Shown one piece after another: positions 12,985-16,761 of a DNA stretch of 16,761 nucleotides. The number at the start of each line of letters is the position of its first letter. Positions within the stretch are counted from its first letter, which is position 1. The DNA is taken from the NCBI GenBank assembly GCA_019245455.1, contig JAFARM010000349.1, positions 1-16,761 of the forward strand, in the 5' to 3' direction. Below the pieces are notes generated by a model that did not search any database, was not told the origin of the DNA, and saw only the letters and a program-made list of their open reading frames with translations. Position numbers and translations under genes: made by a program. The stretch is from Sphingomonadaceae bacterium (GTDB lineage Bacteria > Pseudomonadota > Alphaproteobacteria > Sphingomonadales > Sphingomonadaceae).

Positions 12985-14166
12985 TCAGCTCGTCACCACC
13001 CCATAGGCCCACTCGATCCACGGCCCGAGCGCCTGCACGTCGGCCGCGTCGACCGTCGCCCCGCACCACACGCGCAGGCCCGGCGGGGCGTCGCGGTAGC
13101 CGCCGATGTCGAAGGCGACGCCTTCCTGCTCGAGCAGCGCGGCGATCTTCTTCGGCACGTCGGGCGCGGCACCCGGCAGCGATAGGCAGACGGAGGTGTT
13201 CGACCGCGTCGATGGGTCCTTGGCGAGATGCTCGACCCACGGCGTCGCCTCGACCCAGCGGTCGAGCGCCTGCGCGTTGGCGTCGGCGCGGGCGTAAAGC
13301 TCGTTCAAGCCGCCGATCCCCTCCGCCCAGGTCAGCCCGTCGATATAGTCCTCGACCGCGAGCATCGACGGCGTGTTGATCGTCTCGCCGGCGAAGATGC
13401 CCTCGATCAGCTTCGCCCCTGCGACGCCGCCTGCGGCGTCGGCCTTCTTTGCGCTCGTCAGGCGGAAGATCTTGGGCAGCGGCCAGGGGGGCGTGTAGCT
13501 CTCGAGCCGCTCGACCGCGCGGGGGCCGAGGATCAGCACGCCGTGCCCGCCCTCGCCGCCGAGCACCTTCTGCCAGCTGTAGGTGACGACATCCAGCTTG
13601 TCCCACGGCAGCTCCTGCGCGAATACCGCGCTCGTCGCGTCGCACAGGGTCAGGCCCTCGCGGTCGTCCCTGATCCACTCGCCGTTCGGTACGCGGACGC
13701 CGCTCGTCGTGCCGTTCCAGGTGAAGGCGACGTCGTGGTCCTGCGGCACGCGCGTCAGGTCGGGCAGCTCGCCGTAGGGCGCGGTGATGACGGTCGCGTC
13801 GAGCTTCAGCTGCTTGACGGCATCGGTCACCCAACCCTCGCCGAAGCTCTCCCACGCCAGCATCGCCGCCGGCCGCGCGCCCAGCATCGTCCACATCGCC
13901 ATCTCGAACGCGCCGGTATCGCTCGCCGGGACGATGCCGATGCGGTGGCTGTCGGGCACCTTCAGCACGCGGCGGGTGAGGTCGATGGCGAGTTTCAGCC
14001 GCGCCTTGCCGAGGCCCGAGCGGTGCGAGCGGCCGAGACTGTCGGTGGCGAGGGCGGCAGCGCTCCAGCCGGGGCGCTTGGCGCAGGGGCCGGACGAGAA
14101 GTGCGCGCGGGCAGGCCGCAAGGTTGGCTTGTCGTGCGCGCCGCGCACGGGGGGACGATCGGTCAT
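12985..14166 (-). CDS. serC: Phosphoserine aminotransferase SerC
   Basis: PLP-dependent transfer of the amino group of glutamate to 3-phosphohydroxypyruvate, giving phosphoserine (second step of serine synthesis; the family also serves in some PLP-synthesis routes). The 393-residue protein is of the alphaproteobacterial type. Key features are [12 protein letters not shown] near the N-terminus, W150 in [17 protein letters not shown]176 in CDATSA, and the PLP lysine K200 in [14 protein letters not shown]. The ATG at 14166-14164 has AAGGAGA five bases upstream, inside a hairpin of the leader RNA. serA follows 124 bases downstream across an inverted repeat pair, so the two are the classic serC-serA operon. 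Confidence 0.96.
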   Translation of the reverse strand: MTDRPPVRGAHDKPTLRPARAHFSSGPCAKRPGWSAAALATDSLGRSHRSGLGKARLKLAIDLTRRVLKVPDSHRIGIVPASDTGAFEMAMWTMLGARPAAMLAWESFGEGWVTDAVKQLKLDATVITAPYGELPDLTRVPQDHDVAFTWNGTTSGVRVPNGEWIRDDREGLTLCDATSAVFAQELPWDKLDVVTYSWQKVLGGEGGHGVLILGPRAVERLESYTPPWPLPKIFRLTSAKKADAAGGVAGAKLIEGIFAGETINTPSMLAVEDYIDGLTWAEGIGGLNELYARADANAQALDRWVEATPWVEHLAKDPSTRSNTSVCLSLPGAAPDVPKKIAALLEQEGVAFDIGGYRDAPPGLRVWCGATVDAADVQALGPWIEWAYGVVTS

Positions 14167-14167
14167 G

Positions 14168-14212
14168 GTCTCTCCTTGCAGAGAGCGCGCGCCGCGTTGG
14201 GATGGCGTGGCC
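14168..14212 (-). ncRNA. serC leader RNA motif
   Basis: The mRNA directly before serC folds into a terminal hairpin CUCUCU-GCAA-GGAGAG (14185-14170): six pairs with a GNRA tetraloop. It contains the serC Shine-Dalgarno. An upstream weaker stem CGCC/GGCG (14207-14204 with 14193-14190) is possible. The serC motif is a known alphaproteobacterial leader found upstream of serC-serA whose last stem overlaps the ribosome binding site, which is what is seen here. The ligand or regulator is not known to me. The match is by position and structure, not by covariance search. Confidence 0.68.
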
Positions 14213-14242
14213 CGCCGCCGTGCGTAGAGATGCGTGCCGCCG

Positions 14243-14248
14243 CGTCAA
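14243..14248 (-). promoter_or_regulatory. Possible -35 element of the serC promoter
   Basis: On the minus strand TTGACG precedes the leader RNA at a fitting distance and lies in the palindrome GCGTCTTGACGC. I could not find a convincing -10 element at 16-18 bases. Confidence 0.25.
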
Positions 14249-14319
14249 GACGCATTGTGCGGGAGCCGAAACGCCGCCACCTTGTTTTGGTCCCGAACCG
14301 AACCCGAAAGGCTGATCGA

Positions 14320-14799
14320 ATGCGCGTTTTCTTTGCCGCCGCCCTGCTCGCCGCCGTTGCCGTCCCCGTCGCGGCGGAGGAGGAACGCACCATCACCTCG
14401 ATCGCCGAATCGCCGCTGTCCGACGTCAACTTGAAGAAGAAGCACATTCCGCCCGTACTCGTCGCGGCGCAGGCGGCACCCTATGCGACGGCGGGGCTCG
14501 GCGACTGCGACAAGATCGCGGCCGCGGTCAAGGAACTCGACGCGGTTCTCGGCCGCGACCTCGACGCGATGACGTCGGCGCAGAAGCGCAACGAAGGTCG
14601 CGAACTGGCGATGGACGCGGGGCAGGACACGATCAACAGCCTGATCCCCGGCCGCTTCATAATCCGTCGCCTGTCCGGCGCGACCGAGGCGCAGCGCAAG
14701 GCGGTCGCCGCAGTCTATGCCGGTTCGGTCCGCCGCGGCTTCCTCAAGGGGCTCGGCGAGGCGCGCAAGTGCGCCTATCCGGCGGCACCGCGCGGCTAG
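14320..14799 (+). CDS. Secreted hypothetical protein with two cysteines
   Basis: I do not recognise a named family. The product is 159 residues. Residues 1-19 form a clean signal peptide (MRVFFAAALLAAVAVPVAA, then EEERTI). The mature part is mostly helical by appearance: KKKHIPPVLVAAQAAPYAT, DCDKIAAAVKELDAVLGRDLD, and a C-terminal EAQRKAVAAVYAGSVRRGFL. Cysteines C63 and C151 could form a disulfide in the periplasm. The start is ATG 14320 with AAAGG eight bases upstream; the same frame is open for a kilobase upstream but only as a shadow of serC. It diverges from serC (153 bases between starts) and is followed 52 bases later by the LOG gene. No clear promoter was found. Confidence 0.82.
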   Translation: MRVFFAAALLAAVAVPVAAEEERTITSIAESPLSDVNLKKKHIPPVLVAAQAAPYATAGLGDCDKIAAAVKELDAVLGRDLDAMTSAQKRNEGRELAMDAGQDTINSLIPGRFIIRRLSGATEAQRKAVAAVYAGSVRRGFLKGLGEARKCAYPAAPRG

Positions 14800-14851
14800 T
14801 CAGCGGCGGCGGCGGCAGCTATCGCGCTCGGCCTAGCCTGCCGAGAAGCCG

Positions 14852-15703
14852 ATGACGCCTGCCATTCCGCCCCGCCTGTTCCCGACCGCGCGCGACGAGG
14901 CGAACCTCGCCAATGCGCCGACGGCGACGTCGCAGACCGAGCACCCGGCGTATCGGCTGGCGTTCCAGGACGCCGACTTCCTGCTGCGCGACGACCTGCG
15001 GCCGGTGCGCTTCCAGCTCGAGCTGATGAAGGCCGAGCTGGCGCTGGCCGAGGCGGGGATCGCCTCGACCTTCGTCTTCTACGGCTCGGCCCGCATCCCG
15101 GCACCCGAGGACGCGGCCGCGCTGGTCGCCGCCGCCTCGACCCCGGAAGCACGCCAAGTTGCCGAGAGCCTGGCCGCCAAGGCGCATTATTACACCGTCG
15201 CCCGCGAGCTGGCGCGGCTGGCATCCAGCGTGCCCGACGACGCCACCGGGCGGCAGTTCGTCGTCTGCTCGGGCGGCGGGCCGTCGATCATGGAGGCGGC
15301 GAACCGGGGCGCGGCCGACGTCGGCGCGCCGTCGATCGGCCTCAACATCGTCCTGCCGTTCGAGCAGCTGCCCAACCCCTATGTCACGCCGGGCCTCAGC
15401 TTCCAGTTCCACTATTTCGCGCTGAGGAAGATGCACTTCCTGATGCGCGCGCGGGCGGTGGCGGCGTTCCCCGGCGGCTTCGGCACGTTCGACGAGCTGT
15501 TCGAGCTGCTGACGCTGGTGCAGACGGGCAAGGTCGCGCGGCTGCCGATCCTGCTCGTCGGCCGTGCTTTCTGGGAACCGGTGGTCGACTTCGCGGCGCT
15601 GGCGGACGAGGGGACGATCGCGCGGAGCGACCTCGACCTGTTCCACTTCGTTGAGACGGCCGACGAGGCGTGGCGAATCGTGCGGGAGCACTACCGCCTC
15701 TGA
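14852..15703 (+). CDS. LOG family protein (nucleoside 5'-monophosphate phosphoribohydrolase-like)
   Basis: Rossmann-fold enzyme of the LOG/TIGR00730 family, often mislabelled lysine decarboxylase. Characterised members release a base from nucleoside (cytokinin) 5'-monophosphates. The 283-residue protein has TFVFYGSARIP (73-83), the nucleotide-binding VVCSGGGPSIMEAANRG (137-153), R192-K193 (FALRKMHF), and the catalytic signature PGGFGTFDELFE (207-218), so the active site looks intact. The N-terminal 70 residues extend beyond the shortest plant-type LOG proteins, as in other bacterial members. The start is ATG 14852; the Shine-Dalgarno is weak (GAGAAG), and a six-pair hairpin CTCGGC/GCCGAG (14827-14845) precedes it. 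The stop is followed without gap by a palindromic repeat pair that could end transcription. Confidence 0.9.
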   Translation: MTPAIPPRLFPTARDEANLANAPTATSQTEHPAYRLAFQDADFLLRDDLRPVRFQLELMKAELALAEAGIASTFVFYGSARIPAPEDAAALVAAASTPEARQVAESLAAKAHYYTVARELARLASSVPDDATGRQFVVCSGGGPSIMEAANRGAADVGAPSIGLNIVLPFEQLPNPYVTPGLSFQFHYFALRKMHFLMRARAVAAFPGGFGTFDELFELLTLVQTGKVARLPILLVGRAFWEPVVDFAALADEGTIARSDLDLFHFVETADEAWRIVREHYRL

Positions 15704-15760
15704 CCCTCTCCCGCTTGCGGGAGAGGCGACTCGCGCGCCAGCGCGGCGGGTGAGGGTGTG
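15704..15760 (+). repeat. Palindromic repeat unit H (type I)
   Basis: Same order as the left arm of the DUF559 cassette: hairpin CTCTCCCGC-TT-GCGGGAGAG, second hairpin CGCGC-GCCA-GCGCG (15732-15745), and tail GGGTGAGGGTGTG. It begins at the base after the LOG stop codon. Confidence 0.88.
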
Positions 15761-15802
15761 CCTCAAGCCTTCGAGCGGCGACGGCAGCCTAGAACGATCG
15801 TT

Positions 15803-15865
15803 TACACCCTCACCCGGGCCGCGCCTGCAGGCGCGTCTCTCGCCTTTCCCGCAGGCGGGAGAGGG
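15803..15865 (-). repeat. Palindromic repeat unit I (type I), inverted
   Basis: Reverse-complement partner of unit H, with ACACCCTCACCC at the inner end, hairpin CGCGCC-TGCA-GGCGCG and an outer hairpin ending GGGAGAGGG. The 42-base core between H and I contains no gene. It ends seven bases before the stop of the convergent cytochrome gene, so the pair may serve as a bidirectional terminator. Confidence 0.88.
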
Positions 15866-15872
15866 ATGAGCC

Positions 15873-16649
15873 TCAGTGCTTGTCGGTCTTGCTCGTTCCG
15901 GCGACATCCGCCGCGGCGGGGCCACCGATCTTGCCGTCGGGCTGCTTGGCGACGTTCGCCGTCGCCTGCGCCGGCGCGACATCGGGAGCCTTGCCCGGCT
16001 GCGGCGGCAGCTTCTCGGACGTCGGCACGGCGGCCGGCGAGGTCGTCGCGCCGGCGGCGTTGGCGACGGTCGCGGTGGCCGGGGCCTTGGTCGCCGCAGC
16101 GTCGGCGGGAACCGGCGGGATCGGCAGCGGGTGGTCGCTCTTGCTGTTCAGGTAAGCGATGACCGCGGCCCGCTCCTCGGGCTTCGAAATTCCGGCGAAG
16201 GCCATCTTGGTACCGGGAACATAGGTCTTGGGGCTGGTCAGCCAGGCGTTGAGCTCGGTGAAGCCCCACTTCGCATTCGCCGTCTTCTGCAGCGCGTCCG
16301 AATAGCTGAAGCCGGGCATATGGTCGTGCGGGCCACCGACGACGCCGTACAGGTTGGGGCCGATGCCGGCGGCACCACCCTTCTCGGCGTTGTGGCAGGC
16401 GCCGCACTTCTTGAACACCTCGGCGCCATGATCGACGCTGGCGGAAGCGAGGTAGAACTCGATCGGCTTGTCGGCCGGCGCGGCAGGCCCGGCGGCGGCG
16501 CTCTCGTCGACGACGCCTTCGACGACATAACCGGGCTTCTTCGGCTTCTCGACCTTGTAGACCTCGCCCGTGACCAGGATCAGCCCGAGCACCGCGATGC
16601 CGGCGGTCAGGCCCCAGCCCGCGATCTTGTTCCACTCGAAACTGTCCAA
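15873..16649 (-). CDS. Membrane-anchored class I cytochrome c with Ala/Pro-rich tail
   Basis: Electron carrier facing the periplasm, tied to the inner membrane by an uncleaved N-terminal helix (about 9-27, IAGWGLTAGIAVLGLILV). The 258-residue product has one haem site CGACH (82-86), a GIGPNLYGVVG segment, and M149 in GTKMAF as the probable sixth iron ligand, all typical of cytochrome c552/CycM-like carriers that feed terminal oxidases. Residues after about 171 form an Ala/Pro/Thr-rich tail of some 88 residues with no domain. The start is taken as TTG 16649-16647: DSFEWNKIAGW is the usual N-terminus, GGAG lies seven bases upstream, and a promoter fits at 16697-16725. The in-frame ATG at 16730 would begin upstream of that promoter. 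It converges with the LOG gene. Confidence 0.9.
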   Translation of the reverse strand: MDSFEWNKIAGWGLTAGIAVLGLILVTGEVYKVEKPKKPGYVVEGVVDESAAAGPAAPADKPIEFYLASASVDHGAEVFKKCGACHNAEKGGAAGIGPNLYGVVGGPHDHMPGFSYSDALQKTANAKWGFTELNAWLTSPKTYVPGTKMAFAGISKPEERAAVIAYLNSKSDHPLPIPPVPADAAATKAPATATVANAAGATTSPAAVPTSEKLPPQPGKAPDVAPAQATANVAKQPDGKIGGPAAADVAGTSKTDKH

Positions 16650-16696
16650 CGTCGGTCTCCGAAGGCGGGCGGCATGGGCCCGGCGAAAGCGCGCGG

Positions 16697-16725
16697 ACCA
16701 TAGTTGCGGCTCCAGCGTGCTGCAA
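16697..16725 (-). promoter_or_regulatory. Candidate sigma-70 promoter of the cytochrome c gene
   Basis: On the minus strand TTGCAG (16725-16720), a 17-base spacer and TATGGT (16702-16697). The expected transcript start near 16690 leaves a leader of about 40 bases before the TTG start. The rest of the sequence to the window end shows no gene. Confidence 0.5.
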
Positions 16726-16761
16726 CCCATCTAGCATCGCGCTGCAGCATCGCCAGGGCGG

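Overview
This is a GC-rich window (roughly 70 % G+C by eye) that fits a sphingomonad alphaproteobacterium. The points for this are the serC-serA-hisZ-purA gene order, a PEPxxWA-type C-terminal sorting signal, an EcfG-type (general stress sigma factor) promoter, a serC leader RNA and the style of the dispersed palindromic repeats. Nothing in it looks like a phage, plasmid, rRNA, tRNA or CRISPR region.

Layout. Positions 1-2650, minus strand: a CDF metal-efflux transporter, a repeat cluster (905-1144), pdxH, a strong hairpin terminator, and a secreted glycine-zipper protein with a candidate EcfG promoter. Positions 2789-7073, plus strand: a probable operon of a J-domain/DnaJ-C protein, a YihY/BrkB membrane protein, fabI, a small DUF559 nuclease-like gene lying inside an inverted-repeat cassette, and aroC. 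Positions 7086-8168, plus strand: a TM2-domain membrane protein behind a palindrome-overlapped promoter, then a PEPxxWA-CTERM secreted protein behind a very good sigma-54 promoter. Positions 8173-14212, minus strand: serC leader RNA, serC, serA, hisZ, a small secreted unknown and purA, which is a biosynthetic run for serine, histidine and purine. Positions 14320-15703, plus strand: a secreted unknown and a LOG-family phosphoribohydrolase. Positions 15873-16725, minus strand: a membrane-anchored cytochrome c with a TTG start and its promoter.

The most unusual content is a family of short GC-rich palindromic units that occur almost always as inverted pairs in the gaps between genes: 905-1144, 5540-6000, 11133-11273, 12873-12984 and 15704-15865. 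Units end in a G-rich tail pointing inward (GGTGAGGG or GGGGTGGG), and most outer ends sit directly against stop codons. In four pairs the inner core is a few dozen bases. In the fabI-aroC gap the core is a complete DUF559 endonuclease-like gene. The two arms of that cassette keep their hairpins while the stem sequence differs, and the arms supply likely ribosome binding sites for both DUF559 and aroC. I infer, without proof, that the DUF559 cassette is the gene-bearing member of a mobile palindromic repeat family and that the other pairs are non-autonomous members.

Several genes use GTG (CDF, pdxH, TM2, the 9479-9919 unknown) or TTG (aroC, cytochrome c) starts. These were chosen from Shine-Dalgarno spacing, family N-termini and promoter positions.
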